Source: an uncultured Collinsella sp.
GTDB taxonomy: Bacteria > Actinomycetota > Coriobacteriia > Coriobacteriales > Coriobacteriaceae
NCBI GenBank assembly: GCA_900548265.1
Contig: URKG01000002.1
Coordinates: forward strand, 81,753-145,752
Direction: 5' to 3'
Length of the DNA: 64,000 bases
Made by a program: the position numbers and the translations under genes. Under the pieces are notes generated by a model, which worked only from the letters and a program-made list of their open reading frames with translations, did not search any database and was not told the origin of the DNA. Positions 7,434 through 15,297 of this stretch are shown here, in pieces. Within the stretch, counting starts at the first letter, position 1, and each line of letters begins with the position of its first letter.

Positions 7434-8666
7434 CTAGACTCCGTATTTCGTCTTTATGTCCCTTGAGAATGAATCGTAGTCTTCATAGAGCCCCTCCCTG
7501 CTTTCATCCTCGGCGTGGTTTACACGTTCAAGGAGCTTATCCTTTGGAGCCTCTTTTGTTATTGCGGCCTCGCTATCGGGTATTGTGGATTGCAAGAATA
7601 GTTCTAGAGCATGGACGTCTTTGAGTATGTAGCCCGTCGAACGACCCGCTCCTGTTTTTTCGATTGCGCTGCAACTAACAAGCTGACCGAGGGTTCGTTT
7701 AACGGTAACCTCGCTGATATCGGGGCAGTTGGATCGGATGTCGGATTTCTTAATGACGCCGGGTCTCTGTTGAAATAGAACGGCGATGCGCGCTTGCTTC
7801 GACATAGGACGAGTGCTTGATTCAATTAAGGTACGCTGCTCGAGCTGTCGGTAGGCGGCCAGGGTTGTTCCGAGCATGAAACGGATAAAGGGTGCTTCGG
7901 TGTTTTGATTTTCATTCCATCCAGCGGAGCTTGCAGCGAGGGCGTTGTAGTAGAGCGCCTTGTTGTCTTCAATAAGTCGTTCGATGCTGATGTAACGCGC
8001 AACGTCGTATCCAGTCTTTTCGAGTAGCAGCGTTGTAAGGAGCCGGCTCATCCTGCCATTGCCATCGTTGAAGGGATGAATGCTGACAAAATCGAAGATG
8101 AAGCGGAATGATATAAGGAGGGGGTCGCAAACTTGACGAGATAAGGCGTCGTTGAGGGACTGGCAGGCTTCTTTAATAAGTCCCGGGGTTGCTAGGGCCG
8201 AAGGCGGCCTAAAGCGCACAAATCGATTGCCTTGATCGTCGATGGAGATGATTTCGTTATCGCTATCTTTCCAATGGCCCCCATACGAGATTGCTGTGTG
8301 TACCATGAGGTCACGATGCAACTGCAGAATGACCGATGGCGTTACGGGAATGGAATCGTGTTGCCCGTGAATAAGCGACAGCACATCTCGGTATCCAGCG
8401 ATTTCTTCCTCTGCGCGGGAGCTTGGCTTGGCGGAATACGCCATGATCGCTTTGAGTCTTTTTTGGGTGGTAACAATTCCTTCAAGTCCGTTGGAGGATT
8501 GGGTGCTTTGGATCTTAGCTTCCTCCATAAGGGACGATAGAAGTTCGGGTTTGACTTGACTCAGAGCAAGCTGTCGGCCTTTATGCTCGCGTATCGAGAG
8601 GAGGAGGTTGGTGATTGGAGTTGCTTCGAGTTCCGCTGGGACTGTGGTGTAATCGAACTGGCGCAT
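7434..8666 (-). CDS. Fic-domain protein with N-terminal inhibitory helix and C-terminal winged helix
   Basis: A 410-residue Fic protein. The catalytic motif HPFNDGNGRMSR is intact at residues 197-208. The inhibitory motif S-x-x-x-E-G is at 58-63 (SNGLEG), placing it in the class with an N-terminal self-inhibiting helix. Residues about 285-350 look like a winged helix (SKQARIAVLFQQRPGVIKKS, then ISEVTVKRTLGQLVS). Such proteins transfer AMP to target hydroxyls, and many with this layout regulate their own expression. The ATG at 8666 follows AAAGGAG, which partly overlaps the first of four operator-like repeats upstream. No separate toxin partner is seen. Confidence 0.92.
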   Translation of the reverse strand: MRQFDYTTVPAELEATPITNLLLSIREHKGRQLALSQVKPELLSSLMEEAKIQSTQSSNGLEGIVTTQKRLKAIMAYSAKPSSRAEEEIAGYRDVLSLIHGQHDSIPVTPSVILQLHRDLMVHTAISYGGHWKDSDNEIISIDDQGNRFVRFRPPSALATPGLIKEACQSLNDALSRQVCDPLLISFRFIFDFVSIHPFNDGNGRMSRLLTTLLLEKTGYDVARYISIERLIEDNKALYYNALAASSAGWNENQNTEAPFIRFMLGTTLAAYRQLEQRTLIESSTRPMSKQARIAVLFQQRPGVIKKSDIRSNCPDISEVTVKRTLGQLVSCSAIEKTGAGRSTGYILKDVHALELFLQSTIPDSEAAITKEAPKDKLLERVNHAEDESREGLYEDYDSFSRDIKTKYGV

Positions 8667-8673
8667 GCGGCTC

Positions 8674-8750
8674 CTTTCGGTATCACGAACACACTTTCGA
8701 TATCATAATACCATTAAATGATACCGAAAGTATGTTCGTGATACCGAAAA
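8674..8750. promoter_or_regulatory. Four-site palindromic operator in front of the Fic gene
   Basis: The 12-mer CTTTCGGTATCA occurs at 8674-8685 and, with one change, at 8694-8705. Its reverse complement TGATACCGAAAG occurs at 8719-8730 and, with a changed last base, at 8739-8750. Spacing within each pair is exactly 20 bases, two helical turns, and the two pairs face each other as a long inverted repeat. The first site abuts the Fic ribosome-binding site. Confidence 0.8.
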
Positions 8751-8803
8751 CTAGAAACCATGCTTCATAACTGCTTGGAAAGTTCGGATTTGACTATCTT
8801 ATT

Positions 8804-8859
8804 GTCTTGATCTGTAACAGGTGGACGGTCGAAAGTGGGCTACGTGTTACAGATTGAGA
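8804..8859. repeat. TGTAACA hairpin repeat, copy 1
   Basis: GTCTTGATCTGTAACA (8804-8819) faces TGTTACAGATTGAGA (8845-8859), followed by TTTTTT on the plus strand. Same arms as the copies at 8882-8938 and 13606-13662. It could act as a terminator in the plus direction. Confidence 0.75.
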
Positions 8860-8881
8860 TTTTTTGACCGGACTCCTGTTT

Positions 8882-8938
8882 GTCTCGATCTGTAACATTT
8901 AAGACCGATAATCCCAGTTAGATGTTACAGATCGAGAC
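8882..8938. repeat. TGTAACA hairpin repeat, copy 2
   Basis: GTCTCGATCTGTAACA (8882-8897) and TGTTACAGATCGAGAC (8923-8938) are perfect 16-base inverted arms around a 25-base spacer. The spacer resembles that of copy 3 (TTA-GACC-ATAATC/AAAATC-GTTAGA/GCTAGA). Confidence 0.8.
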
Positions 8939-8965
8939 GAATGATCCGCTCGGGCCCACCAAAAA

Positions 8966-9008
8966 CAAAAAGGCCGCATACGAACCCGTGGAGGGATTCG
9001 CATGCGGC
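8966..9008 (-). terminator. Terminator of the first lacE-lacG operon
   Basis: On the minus strand GGCCGCATGCGAA and TTCGTATGCGGCC form a hairpin followed by TTTTTGTTTTT, 23 bases beyond the lacG stop. Confidence 0.85.
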
Positions 9009-9031
9009 CGACAGGGGGTATGCGGCGGAAA

Positions 9032-10453
9032 CTAGGCCATGAGCAGGCCGGTCTCCGCGACGTTCTTGTACCAGTACGCGCTCGCCTTGGGGTAGCGCTT
9101 CTGGGTCTCAAAGTCGATGTAGAACAGGCCGTAACGCTTGTTATAGCCGTTGGTCCAGGAGAACTGGTCCTGCAGCGACCACACAAAGTAACCGTCGACG
9201 TTAACGCCACCGTCGATTGCCTTGAGGATCCATGCGAGATGCTGACGCATATAGTCGATGCGAGGGGCGTCGTCGATAAAGCCGTCCTCAAAGTCGTCCT
9301 TATAGCCCATGCCGTTCTCGGTGATGTAGATCTTCTTGTAGTTGGGGTAATCGTTCTTAATGCGGAGCAGCAGGTCGTAGAGGCCCTCGGGATAGATGAT
9401 CCAGTCCCAATCGGTGGTGGGTATGCCTTCGCGCACGCATGACTCGCCCACGCCCTTGAGGAACCAGCGCGAGGAGCCCTTGTCGCCGGTGCCATTGTGG
9501 TTGATGTCGTTCTCGCCCTCGGCAGCGCGCAGGAACTGGCACTTGTAGGTGTTGACGCCCAGGCAATCGTTGTAGGGGAGCGCGGCGGTCAGCGCGGCGA
9601 TGTCCTCGTCGCGGACGTCGAGCTCGCCGCCGGCGATATGGGCCAGCTTGGTCGCAGCCTCCATGGTGTCGGCTGCATAGTGGCCGCGGAAGGTGGCGTC
9701 GAGTACCCAGCGGTTGTTGATGACGTCGGCCATGCGAGCTGCCTCGCAGTCGGCGGCATTGTTGGGATCGAGGGGATACTTGGGCTCCAGGTTCTGGACA
9801 ATGCCGATCTCGCCCTCAAAGCCGCCCTCATGGAAGGCGACGACGGCCTTGGCATGGGCCACCATCATGTTGTGCATAAGCTGGAAGGCCTTGTCCAGGC
9901 GATACTTCTCGCCGTGCGGCCAGTTGCCGACGATAAAGCTGCCCTCGGCGGTCGCGGGAATCTCGTTAAAGGTAAACCAGTGCTTGACCTCGGTGAACTC
10001 GGCAAAGCAGAACTTGGCGTACTCGACAAAGGCGTCGATCGTCGTGCGCGTCAGGAAGCCCTCGCCGCCGTTCTGGTAAAAGGCCTCGGGCGTATCGAAG
10101 TGATCGAGCGTGACATAGGGGATAACGCCGGCTTTATTGCAGGTGGCAAAGAGCTCGTGATAGAAGGCAACACCCTCGGGGTTAATCTCACCAGTGCCGC
10201 TGGGGAAGATGCGGCTCCAAGCGATGGAGACACGGATACCGTTGATGCCGAAGCGCTGGCACAGGTCGATATCGACCGGGTACTTGTTGTAGAAATCGCT
10301 TGCGGGGTCGGGGGAGAAGCGACCCTGGGCTGCCAGGAAATCGTCCCAGGGCACTTTGCCCTTGCCGTGCGTACGGGTCTCGCCCTCAACCTGGTAAGCA
10401 GCGGTGGCGCCGCCAAACACAAAGCCGTCGGGGAACTGCATGGGGTTGGTCAT
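9032..10453 (-). CDS. lacG: 6-phospho-beta-galactosidase, GH1 (copy 1)
   Basis: A 473-residue GH1 enzyme. It has FGGATAAYQVEGETRTHGKG near the N-terminus, the acid/base glutamate in FTFNEI and the nucleophile glutamate in YITENGMGY. The C-terminal segment SLQDQFSWTNGYNKRYG contains the Ser, Lys and Tyr that bind the 6-phosphate in LacG. Overall it follows LacG more closely than phospho-beta-glucosidases (PASDFYNKYPVDIDLCQRFG). It hydrolyses lactose-6-phosphate delivered by the PTS. A phospho-beta-glucoside substrate remains possible. The ATG follows AAAGGAT. It is second in an operon with lacE 75 bases upstream and has a close paralogue at 13792-15231. Confidence 0.88.
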   Translation of the reverse strand: MTNPMQFPDGFVFGGATAAYQVEGETRTHGKGKVPWDDFLAAQGRFSPDPASDFYNKYPVDIDLCQRFGINGIRVSIAWSRIFPSGTGEINPEGVAFYHELFATCNKAGVIPYVTLDHFDTPEAFYQNGGEGFLTRTTIDAFVEYAKFCFAEFTEVKHWFTFNEIPATAEGSFIVGNWPHGEKYRLDKAFQLMHNMMVAHAKAVVAFHEGGFEGEIGIVQNLEPKYPLDPNNAADCEAARMADVINNRWVLDATFRGHYAADTMEAATKLAHIAGGELDVRDEDIAALTAALPYNDCLGVNTYKCQFLRAAEGENDINHNGTGDKGSSRWFLKGVGESCVREGIPTTDWDWIIYPEGLYDLLLRIKNDYPNYKKIYITENGMGYKDDFEDGFIDDAPRIDYMRQHLAWILKAIDGGVNVDGYFVWSLQDQFSWTNGYNKRYGLFYIDFETQKRYPKASAYWYKNVAETGLLMA

Positions 10454-10528
10454 GAGTCATCCTTTCTGTGGGATACGAATAGGGGGAGGTGCCCAAACTG
10501 GGGGTCCGGGCACCAACAGAGGGAGGAA

Positions 10529-12307
10529 CTAGTCGAGGTTCTCGCGGAGCCACTTGATGGCGCCAGCGGGGTCGCGGGTAAGGTCGATATATTCCTTACC
10601 GCGGGGAGCGAGCAGCTTAATGCCCAGGCGATCGGTGTCGGCCTTCATGTCGTTGTAGTAGCTACGGACCTGCGGGGCAAGCACGATAACGTCGTACTGA
10701 TCCATGATGGCAGTGTGCTGACCATAGGCGCCTGCGGAGGAAGCGATGTTCTCTCCGGTCTGTGCGGCACCTTCCTTGATGGCGTTGGCGAGCATGGCAG
10801 AGGTGCCGGCGCCGGCGCACAGGACGAGGACCTTCAGGCCATCGACATCCTTCTTGGCGGATGCGTCGGAGGCGGGCTCGGGCTGATCGGCGACAGGCTT
10901 GCTGTCGGCGGCAGCGGCGGTCGGCTCGACGGAAGCGGTGGTCTGCTCGACAGCGGGCGCAGAGGTGCTGGCGGCGATGGTGGCAGCACCATCGGACTCG
11001 AGACCCAGCTCGGCGGCGCGCTCGGCCTCCTGGTCGCAGAGCAGCTTATCGTATGCCTTCAAGAACGGCAGGTAGATGATGGCGTCCAGCAAGATGATGA
11101 TTGCGACAAACACCAGGGCGATAAGCTGGAAGTTCGTGGTGATGAAGATGCCGATGGGGGCGGGGGTGGCCCAAGGCACCACGAAGGAGAAGCCGTTCAT
11201 GCCCACGTTATCGATAAAGAACTTGGCAACACTCACGTTGACGCAGCCGGCGGCAACAAAGGGGATGAGCATGTAGGGGTTAAGGATCATCGGCGCGCCA
11301 AAGAGCAGCGGCTCGTTGACAGCAAAGGCAACAGGAACAATCGAGGCCTTACCGACGGCTTTGAGCTGCTTGGACTTCATAAAGAGAATCAGCAGAAGCG
11401 GCACGATGAACGTGGCTCCGGTGCCGCCGAACTCGCCCACGAGCGACATGTTAAAGGTGAGGGAGTGGGCGGGGTGGCCACCGGCCAGCAGAACCTGCAG
11501 GTTCTCGGCCTGGTTGGCAAGACGGATGGGGTCGATGCCCGGCTGGACGATCGAGGGGCCGTGGACGCCGATGAACCAGAAGAACGCGGTGGCTGCCTGA
11601 ATAAGGATGAGTCCGGGGTAGGTCTCTGCCGCAGTGAAGAGCGGGGAGAGCAGCTTGATGAGCAGCTCGGAGAACGGAACGCCCATGAGGTTGCGCACGA
11701 CGACATCGATGATGCCGCAGATGATGACGGCGCCGCCAAAGGGGATGATGTCGCGGAAGTTCTGAGCGATGGCGCCCGGGACCTCCTTGGGCAGCTTAAT
11801 GGTCAGATCGCGGGAGACGCAGAACTTATAGACCCACACGGTAATGAACGCGGCGATATAGGCCGAGAACAGACCGCGCGTACCCATGCTGGTGCAATCG
11901 AAGACCGAAAGCTCGGAGCCGTTGAACTTGGTGGTGAACTGCGTAACAGCGAGCAGCAGCATGCTGCACTGGGCGGCAACCATGGTGGAGCCGTCGTTGA
12001 GCACCTTGCCGGCGGGCATGCGACGGTTCATGGACGCCGTGAAGTTCTTGGCAGTGGTGCCGGCAACCATGATGCCCATGACGCCCATGGTGAAGTTGTA
12101 CAGCTTGTTGCACCAGTCGATGAGCGGCTGGGGCAGCGTGACGCCAACGACGCCGGGAAGGGTGGCAATGAGCAGGAAGATCGAAGAGGTGAGGACAATG
12201 GGCATGCACCCAAGGAATCCGTCCTTGATGGCCTGGAGGTATATGTTCCTCGAGATTTTCTCAAAGAACGGCTGATGCTTTTCGAGCATCTTTACGATGG
12301 CGTCCAT
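10529..12307 (-). CDS. lacE: PTS lactose-family IICB component (copy 1)
   Basis: A 592-residue membrane permease fused to its IIB domain. Residues 1-440 form the IIC domain of the lactose/chitobiose family, with multiple membrane helices and the GVHGPSIVQPGIDP and NEPLLFGAPMILNPYM signatures. A linker rich in Ala, Glu and Pro follows. The C-terminal IIB domain carries the phospho-cysteine Cys497 in VLVLCAGAGTSAML. It imports and phosphorylates lactose or a related beta-glycoside, using phosphate from a separate IIA such as LacF. The ATG follows AAAGGAG. The operator at 12411-12430 lies just upstream and a LacI gene diverges from it. Confidence 0.9.
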   Translation of the reverse strand: MDAIVKMLEKHQPFFEKISRNIYLQAIKDGFLGCMPIVLTSSIFLLIATLPGVVGVTLPQPLIDWCNKLYNFTMGVMGIMVAGTTAKNFTASMNRRMPAGKVLNDGSTMVAAQCSMLLLAVTQFTTKFNGSELSVFDCTSMGTRGLFSAYIAAFITVWVYKFCVSRDLTIKLPKEVPGAIAQNFRDIIPFGGAVIICGIIDVVVRNLMGVPFSELLIKLLSPLFTAAETYPGLILIQAATAFFWFIGVHGPSIVQPGIDPIRLANQAENLQVLLAGGHPAHSLTFNMSLVGEFGGTGATFIVPLLLILFMKSKQLKAVGKASIVPVAFAVNEPLLFGAPMILNPYMLIPFVAAGCVNVSVAKFFIDNVGMNGFSFVVPWATPAPIGIFITTNFQLIALVFVAIIILLDAIIYLPFLKAYDKLLCDQEAERAAELGLESDGAATIAASTSAPAVEQTTASVEPTAAAADSKPVADQPEPASDASAKKDVDGLKVLVLCAGAGTSAMLANAIKEGAAQTGENIASSAGAYGQHTAIMDQYDVIVLAPQVRSYYNDMKADTDRLGIKLLAPRGKEYIDLTRDPAGAIKWLRENLD

Positions 12308-12410
12308 AGAGCTCCTTTGCTACTTGATGCTCGATACATGTGGATGGAACTGGTCGTCGATGGATGGTCAGGACTGCCCGGAAGCCTTCCTGCTTAAGGA
12401 AGGCATTGCG

Positions 12411-12453
12411 AAATGACAACGTTGTCATTTCGTTAATGACAACGTAAGACATT
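12411..12453. promoter_or_regulatory. LacI-type operators for the first lacE-lacG operon
   Basis: AAATGACAACGTTGTCATTT at 12411-12430 is a perfect 20-base palindrome with the central CG pair typical of LacI/GalR operators. A second imperfect site, AATGACAACGTAAGACATT, lies at 12435-12453. They sit between lacE and the divergent LacI gene, 104 bases upstream of the lacE start. Confidence 0.85.
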
Positions 12454-12580
12454 TTTGGAAGAGCAACAAGGATATACGGGTGAGTGGTCGATATTGTTCG
12501 GTAAACGGTTGATTTATCAGTCAGGCAGGTGGTGTATGCTAGAACGCAAAAAAAGTGATAGAGAATCGAGTGGAGAAGCA

Positions 12581-13591
12581 GTGACAACGATGGACAAGAA
12601 AAACGTCTCGATGAACGACGTGGCGATTGCCGCGGGTGTTTCTCTCAAGACGGTTTCGCGTGTGATCAACGAGCCCGATAGCGTGCGAGAGTCGACACGC
12701 GATAAGGTCCATTCGGCAATGGAGGCGCTCGGATTTCGAACCAACTTTGCCGCTCGTTCGCTCAAGTTGGGCCGTTACGGGTGCATCGGCGTTGTGCTGT
12801 TCCACTTGTCGGGCGGTGCCGTGGACATGATTGACGGTATCGCCGATGCCGCCGAAGAGCGAGGCTTTGCGCTCACGATGATCAAAAAGCGGGCGGGGGA
12901 GAAGATGACCCTTGCCGATGCGGCGCGCAGGATGTCGCAGCTTCCCGTCGACGGCATGATCTTCAATCTGCGCCAGATGGTCGATGACTTTGATACCTTT
13001 GAGGCGCCGAAAGACCTCAAGACGGTGATTATCACATCAATGGAACATCCTACCTGCTCCACCGTCAGTGACGACCAAGAGGGCGGCGCGCGCATGGCGT
13101 GCGAGTACTTCTTGAATCGCGGGCACAAGAACGTGTACTTCGTCTCTGGTAAGAAAGAAGCGCTGTCGAGCCAGTGCCGTATGAAAGGTTGGCGAGCGGC
13201 GCTCGAGGCGCGTGGCATTGAGCCGCCCGAGCCTCTGCAAGGCGATTGGAATGCGGATAGTGGCTATGCCGCGGGCCTTGTGCTTGCCGATAAACCCGAT
13301 TGCACGGCGGTCCTCGCTGCTAACGACTGCATGGCAAACGGCGTGATGATGGCTCTACGTGACAAGGGTCTGAGTGTGCCCGACGACGTGTCCGTGATCG
13401 GCTTCGACGATGAGCTCTACAAGACGATTCCCAACTCGATTCTGACGTCAGTGAAGTTCCGTCACCGCGAACTGGGCGTCCGTGCGCTTAATGAGGTCGT
13501 CGCAGGTCTGGAAGCCCCGAGCTCCAGAAGCCGTACGCTCGTCTCGGGCGTGTTGGTCGAGCGTTCCAGCGTGAAGGACCTGCGGGCGTAG
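12581..13591 (+). CDS. LacI-family repressor of the first lacEG cassette
   Basis: A 336-residue LacI/GalR regulator. The helix-turn-helix is VSMNDVAIAAGVSLKTVSRV with the hinge helix near FAARSLKLG. The periplasmic-binding-like ligand domain follows with VSVIGFDDELYKT near the end. A GTG at 12581 (VTTMDKKN) is placed 5 bases after GGAG. The ATG at 12590 is an alternative, and upstream in-frame ATGs lack a ribosome site. It diverges from lacE and its operator palindrome lies between them, so autoregulated control of lacE-lacG is likely. It is a paralogue of the regulators at 17421 and 27089. The inducer is unknown. Confidence 0.88.
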   Translation: MTTMDKKNVSMNDVAIAAGVSLKTVSRVINEPDSVRESTRDKVHSAMEALGFRTNFAARSLKLGRYGCIGVVLFHLSGGAVDMIDGIADAAEERGFALTMIKKRAGEKMTLADAARRMSQLPVDGMIFNLRQMVDDFDTFEAPKDLKTVIITSMEHPTCSTVSDDQEGGARMACEYFLNRGHKNVYFVSGKKEALSSQCRMKGWRAALEARGIEPPEPLQGDWNADSGYAAGLVLADKPDCTAVLAANDCMANGVMMALRDKGLSVPDDVSVIGFDDELYKTIPNSILTSVKFRHRELGVRALNEVVAGLEAPSSRSRTLVSGVLVERSSVKDLRA

Positions 13592-13605
13592 GTTCGGATT
13601 CGTTC

Positions 13606-13662
13606 GTCTCAATCTGTAACAGTTAGGACCCAAAATCTCGGCTAGATGTTACAGATCGAGAC
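13606..13662. repeat. TGTAACA hairpin repeat, copy 3
   Basis: GTCTCAATCTGTAACA (13606-13621) faces TGTTACAGATCGAGAC (13647-13662). It has the same arms and a similar spacer to 8882-8938. It sits between the 3' ends of a convergent gene pair, LacI and lacG copy 2, 14 bases past the LacI stop. Confidence 0.8.
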
Positions 13663-13681
13663 AAACGGCCCCCAGGCCGAA

Positions 13682-13731
13682 CAAAAACAAAAGACCGGGG
13701 GCGGCGCGCCGTGTGACGTGCCGCCCCCGGC
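13682..13731 (-). terminator. Terminator of the second lacE-lacG operon
   Basis: On the minus strand CCGGGGGCGGCACG and a complementary CGCCGCCCCCGG form a very GC-rich hairpin, followed by TCTTTTGTTTTTGT. Confidence 0.85.
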
Positions 13732-13791
13732 TGAGAAATGGGGACAGGTTATGTGAGCGGGGCAATTCCGCCAACCGCTAGTTGAAAGCCG

Positions 13792-15231
13792 CTAGTCCAG
13801 ACGACGGGTCTGCGCCACGTGCTTATACCAGTAGGCGCTTGCCTTGGGCGTGCGCTTCTGGGTTTCAAAGTCAACGTAGAAGAAGCCATAGCGCTTGTTG
13901 TAGCCATTGGTCCAGGAGAACTGGTCCTGCAGGCTCCACAGGAAGTAGCCGCCCACGTTGACGCCCACCTCCATGGCCTTGAGCAACCAGCGTAGGTGCT
14001 GCTCGATGTAGTCGATGCGCGGCTGGTCGTCCACAAAACCGTCCTTGTAGGGGTCCTTGTAGCCCATGCCGTTTTCGGTAATGAAGATCTGCTTGTAGTT
14101 GGGGTAGCGCTGCTTAATGTAGACGAGCAGATCGAACAGACCCTCGGGATAGATGATCCAGTCCCAGTCGGTGGTGGGGATGCCGGGCTTGTTCACGTGC
14201 TCGCCAATGCCCTTGACGCGCCAGCGGCCAGTGCCCTTCTCGCCCGTACCGTTGTGGTGCAGGTCGTTCTCGCCGTCGTAAGCCTTCAAGAAGCGGCACT
14301 GGTAGTTGTTAACGCCCAGGTAGTCGTTGTAGAGCGCGGCCTCGCGCATAATTTCCAGATCCTCGTCCAGGATCTCGATGGTGCCGCCCGAGACGGCAGC
14401 CAAGCGGTTGGCGCACTCGAGGGTGTCGGGCGCGTATTCGCCGCGGAAGGTGGCGTCGAGCAAGAACTGGTTCTGCAGCACGTGCTCGTTGTTGGCGGCT
14501 TCGATGTCGGCGGGGTCGTTCTCGTTGAGCGGATACTTAAACTCCAGCGACTGGATGACGCCGATCTTGCCCTTAAAACCGCCGTTGTGGAAGGCCAGTA
14601 CTGCCTTGGCGTGGGCGAGCATCATGTTGTGCTCGCACTGGAAGGCCTCGGCCAGATGCGCCTTGACGCCGCCGGGGAAGGTGCCCTCGATGTAGGTGTT
14701 GGAGGCATCGGCCCAAATCTCGTTAAAGGTGAACCAGTAGGTTACCTGGTCGGCGTACTCCTTAAAGCAGAAGGTGGCAAAGTTCACAAAGGCGTCGATG
14801 GTCTCGCGGTTGAGGAAGTCGCCCTTCTCAAAGAGGGCAAGCGGCGTGTCGAAGTGATGCAGCGTGACAAACGGCTCAACGTGGTGCTTATGGCACTCGG
14901 CGAAGAGATCGTGATAGAACTGGACGCCCTCGGGGTTGATTTCGCCGGTACCGTTGGGGAAGATGCGGCTCCAGGCGATGGAGAGGCGAATGCCGTTGAT
15001 GCCAAACTCCTCGCACAGCTCCAAATCGACGGGGTACTGGTTGTAGAAGTCCGAAGCGGGATCGGGGGAGAAACGGCCCTGGGCCTCCAGGAAGTCGTCC
15101 CAGGCAACCTTGCCCTTACCGTGAGTGCGGGTCTCACCCTCTACCTGGTAGGCAGCGGTGGCGCCGCCAAAGACAAAGTCCTCGGGAAACTGCGCAGGCG
15201 GGTTGGTGACGCTAGCAGGGTTAACGGACAT
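13792..15231 (-). CDS. lacG: 6-phospho-beta-galactosidase, GH1 (copy 2)
   Basis: A 479-residue GH1 enzyme and the closer of the two copies to classical LacG. It contains HHVEPFVTLHHFDTP, the acid/base FTFNEIW, the nucleophile FITENGMGYKD, and the phosphate-binding SLQDQFSWTNGYNKRYG. It cleaves lactose-6-phosphate to glucose and galactose-6-phosphate. The start at 15231 has only a weak ribosome site (GGATC), so translation may depend on lacE upstream, 66 bases away across a stem-loop. It is a paralogue of the copy at 9032-10453. Separate LacI regulators suggest the two copies respond to different sugars. Confidence 0.9.
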   Translation of the reverse strand: MSVNPASVTNPPAQFPEDFVFGGATAAYQVEGETRTHGKGKVAWDDFLEAQGRFSPDPASDFYNQYPVDLELCEEFGINGIRLSIAWSRIFPNGTGEINPEGVQFYHDLFAECHKHHVEPFVTLHHFDTPLALFEKGDFLNRETIDAFVNFATFCFKEYADQVTYWFTFNEIWADASNTYIEGTFPGGVKAHLAEAFQCEHNMMLAHAKAVLAFHNGGFKGKIGVIQSLEFKYPLNENDPADIEAANNEHVLQNQFLLDATFRGEYAPDTLECANRLAAVSGGTIEILDEDLEIMREAALYNDYLGVNNYQCRFLKAYDGENDLHHNGTGEKGTGRWRVKGIGEHVNKPGIPTTDWDWIIYPEGLFDLLVYIKQRYPNYKQIFITENGMGYKDPYKDGFVDDQPRIDYIEQHLRWLLKAMEVGVNVGGYFLWSLQDQFSWTNGYNKRYGFFYVDFETQKRTPKASAYWYKHVAQTRRLD

Positions 15232-15254
15232 GATGATCCAATCGTCTAAATCGA

Positions 15255-15288
15255 AGGGCCAGCCGGCTGTGGATGGTCGGCTGGCCCT
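15255..15288 (-). other. Intercistronic stem-loop between lacE and lacG copy 2
   Basis: AGGGCCAGCCG (15255-15265) pairs perfectly with CGGCTGGCCCT (15278-15288). No T-run follows in either direction, so it more likely affects message stability or lacE:lacG ratio than termination. Confidence 0.65.
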
Positions 15289-15297
15289 AAGCGTTAC

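Noticed and set aside
9497..12397. A 966-codon open frame on the plus strand opposite lacG and lacE
   Set aside because: It is antisense to two well-supported genes, has low-complexity composition and no recognisable domain. High third-position GC creates long mirror frames in this genome.
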